A DNA stretch of 64,000 bases from Zunongwangia sp. ESRF-bin46 (GCA_002631855.1 NTLF01000012.1:62001-126000); one strand, 5' to 3'; shown: positions 7,163-16,588, numbered from the stretch's first letter. Notes: generated by a model not told the origin, from the letters alone. Program-made: numbers and translations.

Positions 7163-7915
7163 TTAACGGTTCGTTTCGTCTAACAATTTTCGTTTTTTCA
7201 TCACTTTTAAAATAAGGTAAAGTACAGTCGTTATGATGGCACCATAGAACCAGAATTCCATTTCAAACTCAAATGGTTCTTTTTCAACCAAATCGCCCAC
7301 CAAATCAAAAATCCAAAAGAGCAGAAATATAGCGCACAATCCATTCTTTTCCTTTTTGAGTACTTTTTTTATGCTGAAGGAATATTTCGGTTTTTGATAG
7401 TTCTTAAATGATGGAATAAAGGCTGGAACATTTTCTGCCCAATCTAAATAGGTTTGCCCGAATTTATTCCGCAGAAAGTTTTCTTCAGCATACATAATAC
7501 GCTCATAATAAAAGGCGTAAAAAAATACGAATGCAATAGAAAACCAAGCATTTTCAGTAAGCATTGCCACACCGAGCCACATAAAAAAGTTGCCGAGATA
7601 CAATGGATGCCTAACGATTGAATAAATTCCCGTAGTGTTGAGTTCGTCCGCAAGTTGACCACCTTTTGTGTTTCTTCCCGAGGTGTTTTTTGGCGTATGC
7701 CCAACGGTAATAATCCTTATTAAAAGACCGAGTAAACTAACACCTAAACAGATGTATTCAAAACTTTCGGAAAGCCACGTTTCGGGTGTTTCAATTTCAA
7801 AATATTCGGTATAGATATAAACCGATAGTCCAATCCCTAAAATAATCAATGGTAGATAACTTCTGTTTTTGAACAGAAAATCGCCCTGTGTTTTTAATTC
7901 TTCTTGTAGTGCCAT
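7163..7915 (-). CDS. Isoprenylcysteine-methyltransferase (ICMT)-like membrane methyltransferase
   Basis: A 250-residue protein with at least five membrane helices and the ICMT/phospholipid-methyltransferase signature RHPLYLGNFFMWLG (about residue 102) followed by YAEENFLRNKFGQTY, the SAM-binding end of the family. Members methylate lipids, including lipid A 1-phosphate. A C-terminal extension of about 70 residues carries two more hydrophobic stretches. It lies 4 bp after a PAP2 phosphatase, so a role in lipid A or other lipid phosphate modification is plausible but unproven. Confidence 0.7.
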   Translation of the reverse strand: MALQEELKTQGDFLFKNRSYLPLIILGIGLSVYIYTEYFEIETPETWLSESFEYICLGVSLLGLLIRIITVGHTPKNTSGRNTKGGQLADELNTTGIYSIVRHPLYLGNFFMWLGVAMLTENAWFSIAFVFFYAFYYERIMYAEENFLRNKFGQTYLDWAENVPAFIPSFKNYQKPKYSFSIKKVLKKEKNGLCAIFLLFWIFDLVGDLVEKEPFEFEMEFWFYGAIITTVLYLILKVMKKRKLLDETNR

Positions 7916-7919
7916 AATG

Positions 7920-8501
7920 TTAAAATTTAAATGTGAAACCTATTAAATGATTACCCTCAAAATTGGAATAGGTCAATTCCATATGCTCTTGTTGATATTC
8001 GGTCGTAAATAATAAATTGCTTCCTAAGCCAATAGCAGCACCAGCTACTATATCAAGGATATCGTGCTTATTGCTGTCAATACGGCTCGCTGCTGTAAAT
8101 CCAGCCAATGCATAAGATGGGATGGCATATTTAAAGCCGTAGCGTCTGTGGACGTAACCTGCGCTATGGAAAACGGTTGAAGTGTGACCCGAAGGAAATG
8201 AGTTGTCATTGCTCATATCGGGTCGTTGTTTATTCACGCCCAATTTTAAGCCGTAGGTAACGCCAACCGTGAGCAATAAGCCTTTAGTAAATTGCCACGC
8301 ACCATCATTATCGCCAATTACAAATGAAGTTCCCAAGGTTGCCGCAGGAAGTGCGTATAAAATGACATCGCCCACTTTTTGGGTGGTTCCAACTTGAGGT
8401 TGGGTTTCGCTCGTATCTTGAGCTTGTAATTGATGTGTAAAAAAACTGAAGAATAAGCATCCCGCAATCGTCAAAAAGCGGAACAAAAAAATGTATTTCA
8501 T
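7920..8501 (-). CDS. PAP2-superfamily lipid phosphatase, exported
   Basis: A 193-residue protein with signal peptide (residues 1-28, ending LQAQ). The three PAP2 motifs are intact: KLGVNKQRP, FPSGHTS and SRIDSNKHDILD, giving the catalytic His residues. PAP2 enzymes remove phosphate from lipids such as undecaprenyl pyrophosphate or lipid A. First gene of a tight minus-strand operon behind the AraC regulator (98-bp gap). Activity in the periplasm or outer membrane is inferred from the signal peptide. Confidence 0.8.
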   Translation of the reverse strand: MKYIFLFRFLTIAGCLFFSFFTHQLQAQDTSETQPQVGTTQKVGDVILYALPAATLGTSFVIGDNDGAWQFTKGLLLTVGVTYGLKLGVNKQRPDMSNDNSFPSGHTSTVFHSAGYVHRRYGFKYAIPSYALAGFTAASRIDSNKHDILDIVAGAAIGLGSNLLFTTEYQQEHMELTYSNFEGNHLIGFTFKF

Positions 8502-8599
8502 TTACGTTTGTTTGAATTGTTAGTTCAAATAACGCAGGTGTTTTAATACAAATTTTAACAGATAGGTGCAGACTAATTTTTCTGCACAAATTGGATGTT

Positions 8600-9625
8600 T
8601 TACAAAAGTGTTTTTTTGAATTGAGTAGGCGTTAAACCCTTGTATTTCTTGAAGGTTGCATTAAAAGAGGACTTTGAGTTAAAACCAACATTTGTGGCAA
8701 TTCCCAAGAGTGTATAATGGTCATTTTGGTCGTTTTTCAGCCTTAAAATGAATTCGTCAACTCGATATTGATTAACAAAGTCCTGAAAACTTATGTTCAT
8801 ATGTTCATTCAAAACTTCAGAAATATATTGTCGTGGAATACTGAGTTTTTCTGATACATCGACAATAGACAGTTTACTGTTCAAATACATCTTTTCAATT
8901 TCCATTGAACGGATTAAATCTAATTTGTATTGCTCAATAAGTTTCTGATTAAGATTCGAGTTTTTGTATTTGGTGGTTTCAGTTATGGGTAATATATACT
9001 TATTTTTAGCTAATAGTTTGAAGGCAATAAAATAGAATAAAAATGCGATGACCAATAAGAGATAAGTATTGAAATTTTGATCATTGAAAAAAGGTAATTC
9101 AGCTATACCAAAGGTCTTAAGAATATCGCTAGTGGATGAAAGCGCAAATATTATTGCGATGGGTATAGCAAAATAAAGAATCCAATGCTTCTTTTTGGTT
9201 GTAATGATGGAATAGATAATTGTCAATAAATAGACAACAAAGGTAAATTCGATAATAACTTCAAAAACTTCTACGATTGGATTTTCTTCTACCATCCAAA
9301 TTTCCAGATCCTCAATTACAAAATAGATAATGTTTGGTAGGAAGAAAAGGTAGTCGGCTTTAGCAAATTTTTCTTTTCCGTTTTTATAATAGCGAAAAAA
9401 TAAAAATAGGAACGTTACAAAAAGTGAACTGTCAAATAAAAACCAGTCTGCATCTTGAACAAAAAGATTGTTATCGTCATCGCCAGCAATGTAAAGCAAA
9501 ACTGAAAACAAACTACCAAACAGCAACCAAAAAGTAGTCTTCTTGTAGTCTTTACGGTTGATAAACAAAACTGAAAGTACAAAAAGACCCTGTAAGAGTG
9601 CTATTATTTGAAGAGTCTTAAGCAT
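8600..9625 (-). CDS. Membrane-bound AraC-family regulator
   Basis: A 341-residue protein: seven hydrophobic segments in residues 1-215, then an AraC-type double helix-turn-helix (about 235-341) with IVDVSEKLSIPRQYISEVLN and LLGIATNVGFNSKSSFNATF plus the family ending YKGLTPTQFKK. This N-terminal 7TM plus AraC design is common in Bacteroidota and couples a membrane signal to transcription. It sits upstream of the PAP2 operon on the same strand and probably controls it. Confidence 0.8.
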   Translation of the reverse strand: MLKTLQIIALLQGLFVLSVLFINRKDYKKTTFWLLFGSLFSVLLYIAGDDDNNLFVQDADWFLFDSSLFVTFLFLFFRYYKNGKEKFAKADYLFFLPNIIYFVIEDLEIWMVEENPIVEVFEVIIEFTFVVYLLTIIYSIITTKKKHWILYFAIPIAIIFALSSTSDILKTFGIAELPFFNDQNFNTYLLLVIAFLFYFIAFKLLAKNKYILPITETTKYKNSNLNQKLIEQYKLDLIRSMEIEKMYLNSKLSIVDVSEKLSIPRQYISEVLNEHMNISFQDFVNQYRVDEFILRLKNDQNDHYTLLGIATNVGFNSKSSFNATFKKYKGLTPTQFKKTLL

Positions 9626-9783
9626 TAAATTTTAACATTTGGCAAGGTAAACAAAATGTTGCTTTATCGGCCAATCACAACACATATATATTTCCTTATA
9701 CAGCCAACGTAAAAAATAAAGAATTATTAGAAATTACTTTTTTGTCTAAGAATACTGGTATTCTCGTTTACAATTTTCGCCTG

Positions 9784-10446
9784 TTATTTGCGCTTATCCC
9801 CAGCCTTAGTATCAAAAGCAATCAAATTAAACAGTTCCCGCATTCGGCTACGAACGCGGTTACCATAGCGTTCTTCCAGTTCTTCTGCGTTAAGATTGGT
9901 TGTGGCGTGGGTCTTAATTTTGTGTTTGGTTTGTAGATACAGCTCGTATCGAGATAAGAGTACTTCACCCATTACGTTCAAATCCTTTCCGTAAAACCTG
10001 CCAGATGGTTCCACGCCTAAATCATCAAAACAGTAAAATTTGGTGTTGCCATATTCTTCAACAGTTTTAAAGCCTAAGTGATTAAAACTAAAGGTTACAT
10101 TCCGGCAGGGAATCATTTCGTAAGGACGTTGCAACGGAACCAAATGGCGCAACAATTTCATTAAGCTGGTTTTTCCACATCCTACGGGTCCAGAAAGTAG
10201 AATGCCTTTGTCGATATCGATACCGTAGGTTTCACAGTTATCTTTGTCTTTGATGAAGTAGGAACAGAGCTTCAGTAGAATATCCTTATCCTCATCATAA
10301 ATCCTGAACTTTTCGCCGAACAAAAGTTTGCCCTTGGCATTGAGGTATATCAAGATTTTTGGAAAATCGTAGAGTACGCTTTTGCCGTCAAATTTTCCGA
10401 GCGAATATTCCACGCCGCCTTCGGTTATTTTAGAGGGGTTGTCCAT
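9784..10446 (-). CDS. DnaC/IstB-like P-loop ATPase of the mobile element
   Basis: A 220-residue AAA-type ATPase with Walker A GPVGCGKTS (about residue 90), Walker B FYCFDDLGVE and a sensor/arginine-finger ending NRVRSRMRELFNLIAFD. It resembles helicase-loader proteins of Bacteroidota mobile elements. Its start overlaps the preceding gene by 17 bp, so the two are coupled. It probably loads a helicase during element replication or mobilisation. A 3' fragment of a diverged copy is at 5464-5723. Confidence 0.7.
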   Translation of the reverse strand: MDNPSKITEGGVEYSLGKFDGKSVLYDFPKILIYLNAKGKLLFGEKFRIYDEDKDILLKLCSYFIKDKDNCETYGIDIDKGILLSGPVGCGKTSLMKLLRHLVPLQRPYEMIPCRNVTFSFNHLGFKTVEEYGNTKFYCFDDLGVEPSGRFYGKDLNVMGEVLLSRYELYLQTKHKIKTHATTNLNAEELEERYGNRVRSRMRELFNLIAFDTKAGDKRK

Positions 10447-11149
10447 AATCTTTGTTTTTAGTGGTTCGCAAGTTGTCCTTGATTTGGGATGCTTGTTTTT
10501 TGTTTGCTTTGTTTTCCTCGTCGAATATTTCGGTTCTGTCCATCCAGTTGATGGCTACTGCTCGCCAATCCCTGATTTCTTTTCCATCGCCAGTTTGCCA
10601 ATTTCTGGTTTGGTAATGCTCATAGAATTTTTTTGCTTCATCGGCATCAAAACCTTTTTCTTCAAAAAAAATAAAAACGGCCTGCCAGCCCTTTGGCTGT
10701 TTTATATAGTTTTCTTGTTTGATATTGTTTGTATTAGATACCAATACTTGTCCATTTTTGGGATGGTGGTGTCCCTCAAGCGGTACACCTCTGGGATGGT
10801 ACTGTTCCGCAAGCTGTTCTAATATGGGATTGTACTGTCCCACAACTGGTTCATCACTTGTCCCAATAATGGCCATCTTGATTTTACTGCCTTTGTATGG
10901 ATTGTTGGAAGGAAAATAAGAGAGGTATTGCCAAGAATCCAGTTCCACAATACATCTATGGTATGTGGACTTTGAACCTATCTTGGCACAGCGCATTAAA
11001 TCTCGTCGGTTCACGTAGAATTCATCCATAAAGCGGCAACTGTTCCATTCTTGGAACAGCGCCATATAAAGACTGATATGCGTTGGATTAAGGCGGTCAT
11101 CAAAATAGAACTTCTCAAAAGCCGCATTAAGTAGCTTTATATAGTTCAT
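10430..11149 (-). CDS. Element replication/regulatory-type protein with N-terminal winged helix
   Basis: A 239-residue protein. The N-terminal 90 residues (LNPTHISLYMALFQEW, DLMRCAKIGSKSTYHRCIVEL) look like a DnaD-type or replication-initiator winged helix. The middle is low in order and the C-terminal part has FIFFEEKGFDADEAKKFYEHYQTRNWQ, a conserved segment of proteins encoded before the ATPase in flavobacterial elements. It starts 3 bp after the excisionase-like gene. Exact function is not established. Confidence 0.55.
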   Translation of the reverse strand: MNYIKLLNAAFEKFYFDDRLNPTHISLYMALFQEWNSCRFMDEFYVNRRDLMRCAKIGSKSTYHRCIVELDSWQYLSYFPSNNPYKGSKIKMAIIGTSDEPVVGQYNPILEQLAEQYHPRGVPLEGHHHPKNGQVLVSNTNNIKQENYIKQPKGWQAVFIFFEEKGFDADEAKKFYEHYQTRNWQTGDGKEIRDWRAVAINWMDRTEIFDEENKANKKQASQIKDNLRTTKNKDYGQPL

Positions 11150-11152
11150 CGC

Positions 11153-11437
11153 TTAAGAATTTAGACCGTGGTGCACACGGTTGGCATCCATCACTTTTTG
11201 AATTTCCTCTGTATCATAGTAAATAATGCCACCTACTTTGGTATAAGGCAATGTGCCATTGATACGAAGATTCTGCAATGTACCTGGACTGACTTGCAAT
11301 AAGTCCATAACCTCAGAAGATTTGAGGTATTTTTTGAGCTTTCCGCTGGCTTGTCTGGTCAATAATTGTTTGATGTCATCGAGCAATTCCATTTTGAATT
11401 CCCGAAGGTCGTCTGTGGTAATAATACTTGTCGGCAT
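11153..11437 (-). CDS. Excisionase-like (MerR-type helix-turn-helix) DNA-binding protein
   Basis: A 94-residue protein with an N-terminal helix and a DNA-binding domain YLKSSEVMDLLQVSPGTLQN followed by a wing LPYTKVGGIIYYDTEEIQKV, the HTH_17/Xis pattern. Such proteins act as excision factors or local regulators in Bacteroidota conjugative and mobilisable elements. It is the first gene of a three-gene operon with the replication-type protein and the ATPase. Confidence 0.75.
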   Translation of the reverse strand: MPTSIITTDDLREFKMELLDDIKQLLTRQASGKLKKYLKSSEVMDLLQVSPGTLQNLRINGTLPYTKVGGIIYYDTEEIQKVMDANRVHHGLNS

Positions 11438-11709
11438 AATAGAACGGTTTTAATGGAAAGGGACTATCTGGGTTTATGATTTTAAATGATAGTCCCTGAC
11501 CTGATTTGACTTTCGTTCTACAAATTTGGATAAGATTATTGACGTTTTGTCAATAGTTGACCCAGAGGTGGGGTGTTTTTCTGAAAATAAATTTTGATTG
11601 GTTTTGATGTCAATTCACTCTAGCCCGAGGGTTTTCAGGCATCAAAAGAAAATAAATTTCACGAATTACTCTATCATACATAAAACCCCAAGTTGGGGTG
11701 AACTTGGGA

Positions 11710-12549
11710 TTATTCATCTGACTCTTCAAGCCGTTTTCTCAATACCTCGATCAATGCATCCAAAAATTTTGTCTTGCTGCATTTCCTGGCCCGTATTTCA
11801 ATAAAAGTATGATAGTAATTCCCTAGGTCTATATTAAAGACCTGTTCGAACAGGGAGGCCAGCTCCTTGATATCAGCGGTACCGCTATTGATTGCGCCGC
11901 TGCTCTGCAGGGCGTATATCAACTCGATGAGTTCTGTTTTGCTTCCTGTCCAAAAAAGGTTTGATGGTTTTTTCATTGAATATAGTTTAGGTTCGTGGGC
12001 ATTTGTATCCAGCTTTTCTATTTCCTGTTGCAGGTAAACGATCAGCATGTCATATGCGATAATGGTTGCTACGGTGCCGTCCTGACATGTAGAGAACTGT
12101 TCGTCGATAAAAAAGTGAAAAGATTCAGTTGATGAGCGCAGGTCGGATTTCCCCCTGACAAAATACTGTTCGTCCAAGGTAGATGCTCCCCTGCGGTAAT
12201 AATGGTAGAATTCCAGGTTGTCATTGAAATACACCTGCAATTTGTTTATCTGGTCGTTCAAGTATTTTTTTTGGAATTTGGCACTGCTCCTTGGCCGCTT
12301 GCTTTCAATACTGAAAAGCTTGGCGTAGTATATTAATTTGCTCAAGATTTGCGGTTTTATGTGTTTAAAGAACCGTATTTCCTCCGCCAAGGAACGAAAC
12401 CCTTTTTCTACGACCCGTTTGCGGAGTGTCTTTATGCACTTTTCCGTATGGGTGATGCCCGTCTCAGCTTTGTACAGTATATCTTGGGCACGGGACTCTA
12501 AAGTCTCCAATTTGGTTTCAAATTCGGATATTAGGTTTTGGTATTTCAT
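11710..12549 (-). CDS. rteC: RteC-domain protein
   Basis: A 279-residue protein that matches RteC by length and order: N-terminal coiled helices, RFFKHIKPQILSKLIYYAK, FYHYYRRGASTLDEQYF, and a C-terminal DNA-binding part LFWTGSKTELIELIYALQSSGAIN. RteC activates excision genes of CTnDOT-type elements. Here it lies 25 bp after the oxoamine synthase fusion on the same strand, so the two are probably cotranscribed. It supports an integrative element that controls its own excision. Confidence 0.8.
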   Translation of the reverse strand: MKYQNLISEFETKLETLESRAQDILYKAETGITHTEKCIKTLRKRVVEKGFRSLAEEIRFFKHIKPQILSKLIYYAKLFSIESKRPRSSAKFQKKYLNDQINKLQVYFNDNLEFYHYYRRGASTLDEQYFVRGKSDLRSSTESFHFFIDEQFSTCQDGTVATIIAYDMLIVYLQQEIEKLDTNAHEPKLYSMKKPSNLFWTGSKTELIELIYALQSSGAINSGTADIKELASLFEQVFNIDLGNYYHTFIEIRARKCSKTKFLDALIEVLRKRLEESDE

Positions 12550-12574
12550 ACATATGCCTCTCCATTTATTGGTT

Positions 12575-15013
12575 TTAACTTGTTTCCAATATCCCCATAA
12601 GCTCTAGGGTATAATTATCGGAGGTCTGTATGTATGCATACTTTTCTTCCACAGAAGCGCCCAATTTCCTTTTCTCAAAAGAGGCCGTCATGCCCATGGC
12701 AATCTTTTTCATGTTCAGGTCAAACGCTCTTTTAATGGTCTGATATAAAAGTTGCCTGTAGGTATAAAATTTTTCCAAATACTGGTAGTCCATCCCTATA
12801 AAAGCCGGAACATATGTATGGTCTTTATTGTTGTAACAGAGCATCACCCCTATGATTTTTTCCGGATGTGCCTTCTCACATATAGTAATGAATTCCCAAT
12901 TGGGGTGAGCGGACATATTATCAAACAGTTTTTTTGGAAAGGCAAACATATTAAGTCCCAAGTTATTCTGGTGAACATTGTTGTACAGTTCTTGTATCTG
13001 TTCCAATTGATCTGGGCTACAAGTTTGTAATGTTTCGATTTTCAACAATGGTTCTATAGCGAGTATTTCTTTCCGTACATGCCGCCTGTTCCTAGAGGAA
13101 AGATTGGCTACAAACCCTTCAATATCTTCAAATTCACTTAAATCGATATCACAGGAATCCGGCATTTTGACCCGCACAAATCCCTGTCCTTGAAAATAGG
13201 TGTGAAAATAAGCATCAGCTTTGAAATCCCGGAGTACGCTCATTTTGGATTTATGGCGTTGTTCCAATTCCTCCAACGATTGAATGAGTGCATTGAGCGC
13301 ATCCTGTTTTAAGGGATGTTTTTTATCAAGGAACAGGTGGCCCCCTTCGGTAAAAAGTGACCCCATACTCAGTACCTTTGAGGTAAGGTAATAAGGATCG
13401 GTCTTTCTTTCATCCTCTATTGTTTTTGATAAACTTGTGCTGGCCAACATATCATCTTTCCAATATGACAAGGTCAAAAAGGTGGCCAGAATGGGTTGTT
13501 GTTCTTGGTCGTAGATAATTATATACCTAAAATCCCAATTATGCTCTTTTTTGTTGTTTCCGCAAAACGTCTGCTCTAAAAATTTGAGCCCTTCCCAATC
13601 AAAGACCCCATCTTTTCCCATAAGCGTGTCCCAAACAGGTTTACCGATTTTAGAAATGGTGTCTTCCATATGCAGGGTAAGTTTCGGGTTCAGTTTATCC
13701 TTGCCCGTTGCTTTGGTCTTTAACTTAAAGGCTTGATAGACCCGGCGCATATTCGTATGGGTATCTTCCAAGGCTCTTGGGAAGTGGTATTCCATCGCCT
13801 CTACCAACCCCTTGATTTCCGCTTTTTGGTTGTGCCGGGAAATGGTTATCCTCACGCCCGTGTTTTTGACCGGTACCGCTGGAAATATCCCCAAGTTCAC
13901 ATAAAAGCCCTCTTTCATTAAACGGTTTACAAAATTATATCCAGTTTTGGGCATTCCGGTCCCTATATAGAAAACAGGCGAGGTGTTTTTATCCACTAGC
14001 GGCAGGTCGGTCTGTTCCAACAGTACGTTGAAGTACCCGATACGTTCCCTCAGCTCTTTTTGGAGCTCGTATATCTCATCGGTAAGGTGGATTTCCGCAG
14101 AAGCGGTCGCTGCCGCAACCGAGGCCGGCTCCAATTGCGCCGAGAAGGTCAAAGGACCCCCAAAGGTCTTGATCTCATTGTACATTTTTTTGTTGGAACA
14201 TGCCAGTACTGCGCCACTTGCCCCAAATGTTTTACTCAAGGTCCCAAACAACAAAATATTATCCGAAAGCTCGTTAAGTTCACTCAGTACATAACCCGTT
14301 CCGTTTTTCCCTACCCAACTCATTCCGTGGACATCATCATAGTACAGATGTAATTGGGGATATTTTAAACTTAATGCCTTTAAATCTTGTATTGGGGCAA
14401 AATCCCCATACATGGAATAGATGCCATCGGCCATGTACCAGATTCTTTTCCTGGTCCGGGAAAGCGATTTTATCTTATCCTCCAGCATATCCATGTTGTT
14501 GTGACGGATCATATCAATGGGTACACTTCTATTTTTCAAGACCTTGGCCGCACTCTGTACGCTCCAGTGTACTTGATGGTCCAGTATAATGGCATCTTGG
14601 TCTTTTACGGCACTGGGAATGACCCCTAAATGCCCCAACGTACTGTTTTTGGTTATAATTACCGGACAGTTATACATTTCGGTCACCCTCTCTTCCAGTT
14701 GTCGGTAGAGCGGATTGGATATATAGGACTTCGAAAGCGGAAATTGGGTGCCAAACTTTTTAATTGCACTAATTGCTGCATCCTTCAACCGCTGGTCCTG
14801 TTCCAGGCCTAAATAGCCCGTTGTCCCAAAGTGGAACAGTTTTCTGTTCTTCACCTCAATGGTCCTGCCTGAAAACTCAGTCCCTTCTGCATACAGGTGC
14901 AGTACACCTTCCTGCATGGCATCGGTAAACACCTCATTTACCGTGTCCAAAAAATTGTTGTGCTTGATTTTTGCCATCGCTTTTCTTTTTGATGACATAA
15001 AATTTAGGGGCAT
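12575..15013 (-). CDS. PLP-dependent alpha-oxoamine synthase fused to a GNAT-type acyltransferase domain
   Basis: An 812-residue two-domain enzyme. Residues ~30-430 are an alpha-oxoamine synthase (BioF/Spt/CqsA fold): FGTTGYLGLE near the N terminus, YYDDVHGMSWVG (D227, H229) and the PLP lysine in TLSKTFGASG (K261). Residues ~520-812 resemble GNAT/FemAB-like acyltransferases (SRNRRHVRKEI, YLEKFYTYRQLLYQTIKRAF). The first domain condenses an acyl thioester with an amino acid; the second could N-acylate or transfer a product. Starts at 14998 or 14977 are also possible. The gene reads into rteC and faces a PAS-AraC gene. Confidence 0.75.
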   Translation of the reverse strand: MPLNFMSSKRKAMAKIKHNNFLDTVNEVFTDAMQEGVLHLYAEGTEFSGRTIEVKNRKLFHFGTTGYLGLEQDQRLKDAAISAIKKFGTQFPLSKSYISNPLYRQLEERVTEMYNCPVIITKNSTLGHLGVIPSAVKDQDAIILDHQVHWSVQSAAKVLKNRSVPIDMIRHNNMDMLEDKIKSLSRTRKRIWYMADGIYSMYGDFAPIQDLKALSLKYPQLHLYYDDVHGMSWVGKNGTGYVLSELNELSDNILLFGTLSKTFGASGAVLACSNKKMYNEIKTFGGPLTFSAQLEPASVAAATASAEIHLTDEIYELQKELRERIGYFNVLLEQTDLPLVDKNTSPVFYIGTGMPKTGYNFVNRLMKEGFYVNLGIFPAVPVKNTGVRITISRHNQKAEIKGLVEAMEYHFPRALEDTHTNMRRVYQAFKLKTKATGKDKLNPKLTLHMEDTISKIGKPVWDTLMGKDGVFDWEGLKFLEQTFCGNNKKEHNWDFRYIIIYDQEQQPILATFLTLSYWKDDMLASTSLSKTIEDERKTDPYYLTSKVLSMGSLFTEGGHLFLDKKHPLKQDALNALIQSLEELEQRHKSKMSVLRDFKADAYFHTYFQGQGFVRVKMPDSCDIDLSEFEDIEGFVANLSSRNRRHVRKEILAIEPLLKIETLQTCSPDQLEQIQELYNNVHQNNLGLNMFAFPKKLFDNMSAHPNWEFITICEKAHPEKIIGVMLCYNNKDHTYVPAFIGMDYQYLEKFYTYRQLLYQTIKRAFDLNMKKIAMGMTASFEKRKLGASVEEKYAYIQTSDNYTLELMGILETS

Positions 15014-15045
15014 TTGTTGTAATATAAAAAACGATCTTCCACATA

Positions 15046-15107
15046 ATCCCTGACAGGTAACCTTTAATCCTTTATGGACAATTTTAACCCAACATTTAAT
15101 AGGGATT
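15046..15107. promoter_or_regulatory. Candidate operator between divergent genes
   Basis: AATCCCTGA (15046-15054) and its inverse AGGGATT (15101-15107) lie between the divergently transcribed synthase and STAS-like genes. AAATCCCTGATG recurs at 16642-16653 before the MauE/DoxX gene. The shared 7-9-bp core suggests one regulator, possibly the PAS-AraC protein. Binding is inferred. Confidence 0.3.
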
Positions 15108-15177
15108 GTGGGCAGACCACTATTTCATAAGTTGATAATTTCGTAAATTTATATTGAATACCAGTTTTCTATTTACC

Positions 15178-15549
15178 ATGTTGGACTTTTTTGAAAATGA
15201 TTATGCTACCTACAAGCTAAGCGATGGTATCTTAAGTATAAGATATCACAGTGGCGTGAGCATAGATTTTGATGCGGCCGTACAAATAGTCAAGGACCGG
15301 CTTTTAATGCAGCAAGGGGAGCATTTACCGGTTTTATGCGATATCCGTGGGGTAAAGGAAATCAATAAATCAGCACGTGGCTATTTGGCAGCAGAAGGTT
15401 CGGTACTGATCAAAGCAGCGGCATTTATCATTGAATCACCTGTTTCAGAGGTTCTGTCCAGTTTTTATCTCCGCACCAATAAACCACCAATACCGAACCG
15501 TTCCTTTCAATCAATTGAAGAGGCTAAAAGATTTTTAAATAGCTTTTAA
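15178..15549 (+). CDS. STAS-like domain protein (DUF7793 type)
   Basis: The ATG at 15178 is preferred over an upstream TTG at 15154. The 123-residue product has a compact STAS-like pattern: DGILSIRYHSGVSIDFDAA, PVLCDIRGVKEINKSARGYL and IIESPVSEVLSSFYLRTNKP. Bacteroidota carry this family next to PAS or histidine-kinase regulators. It is not an enzyme by any visible motif and may act as a partner or switch for the regulator 100 bp downstream. Confidence 0.6.
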   Translation: MLDFFENDYATYKLSDGILSIRYHSGVSIDFDAAVQIVKDRLLMQQGEHLPVLCDIRGVKEINKSARGYLAAEGSVLIKAAAFIIESPVSEVLSSFYLRTNKPPIPNRSFQSIEEAKRFLNSF

Positions 15550-15649
15550 CGCTATTATCTAAAGCAACTGATTTGAATTTTATAACTCCCCCGTTTTTTA
15601 GTCAACAAAATATGGCTATTTGATAACTATGCCCTCTAATTGATGAAGT

Positions 15650-16588
15650 ATGTCAGAAAGGTTAAAACACATCGAAAAAATGTTGATGGAAATGAGTGCC
15701 GGTAACTTTTTCTACCGGGTGGAACGGTCTGTCAAAGATGACAATGTGGAGGCATTGGTAGTCGTTTTGAACATGATGGCCGAAGAAATACAGGAGGCCA
15801 TGGTGCACCAAGGGTATGTGCAGGCCCACGGAACCATCAAGCACATAGTACAAATGAGTTTTATTCTTGATATTAAAGGGTATATAGAAGCCACCAACCA
15901 AAGAACCTGTAGTATTTTGTCCACGCTGTATTCAGAAATCATCGAAAAGCCATTTATTACTTTTTTGGATGAAAGTTCTAAGGTAAAATGGCAGAATATC
16001 CGGAAGACCCTTGAACAAAAAGGAATATATGAAACTTCAGTGGAGTTAACGTTTAAGACCAAAAGCAACCTTGTGGTCCCAAGCGCTTGCTATATCACCA
16101 CTTTTAAAGGTGAACATTCTGAACAGAAGAAAACACTGGTAACAGTGGTCCATCATTCCAACGACCGGGACAGACTTGAAAAAGACCTAAAGCGAAGTGT
16201 AATAAAATCTGAAAAGAAAAAAAAGCCGCATTTTAAAAAACCCAAAATCCGTTTAAATCATGAAGATATCAGAAAATTGAGCAAGGGCCGTGATATCATC
16301 ATAAATAACCTTGAAAAGGACTTTCCCTCCCTAAAGGATTTTGCACTTCAAATAGGCACCAATGAATTCAAGCTAAAATACGGTTTTAAAGAGTTGTACG
16401 GTACGAGCGTATATCGCTTCTTGAAAAATGAAAGATTGAGAAAGTCAAAAATGCTGGTACAATACAGTGACTTGCATATAAAAACCATTGCACATATGAC
16501 TGGGTTCAAAAGTATCCCCCATTTTTCAAGATCATTTAAAAAACGGTACGGCTATACCCCTAGCGCCCTTCGGAAAAAATCCTTGTAA
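15650..16588 (+). CDS. PAS-domain AraC-family regulator
   Basis: A 312-residue soluble protein. Residues 1-60 resemble a HAMP-like helical linker, 65-175 a PAS domain (MSFILDIKGYIEATNQRTCSI), 176-205 a basic linker and 210-312 an AraC double HTH (FPSLKDFALQIGTNEFKLKY, IKTIAHMTGFKSIPHFSRSF, YGYTPSALRKK). It probably senses a small ligand or redox state through PAS. It is divergent from the oxoamine synthase and lies before the MauE/DUF6520 genes, so it is a candidate regulator of both. Confidence 0.75.
   Translation: MSERLKHIEKMLMEMSAGNFFYRVERSVKDDNVEALVVVLNMMAEEIQEAMVHQGYVQAHGTIKHIVQMSFILDIKGYIEATNQRTCSILSTLYSEIIEKPFITFLDESSKVKWQNIRKTLEQKGIYETSVELTFKTKSNLVVPSACYITTFKGEHSEQKKTLVTVVHHSNDRDRLEKDLKRSVIKSEKKKKPHFKKPKIRLNHEDIRKLSKGRDIIINNLEKDFPSLKDFALQIGTNEFKLKYGFKELYGTSVYRFLKNERLRKSKMLVQYSDLHIKTIAHMTGFKSIPHFSRSFKKRYGYTPSALRKKSL

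Noticed and set aside
15154-15177. Upstream TTG start for the STAS-like gene
   Set aside because: The ATG at 15178 starts right before the conserved domain; the eight extra residues add no feature.
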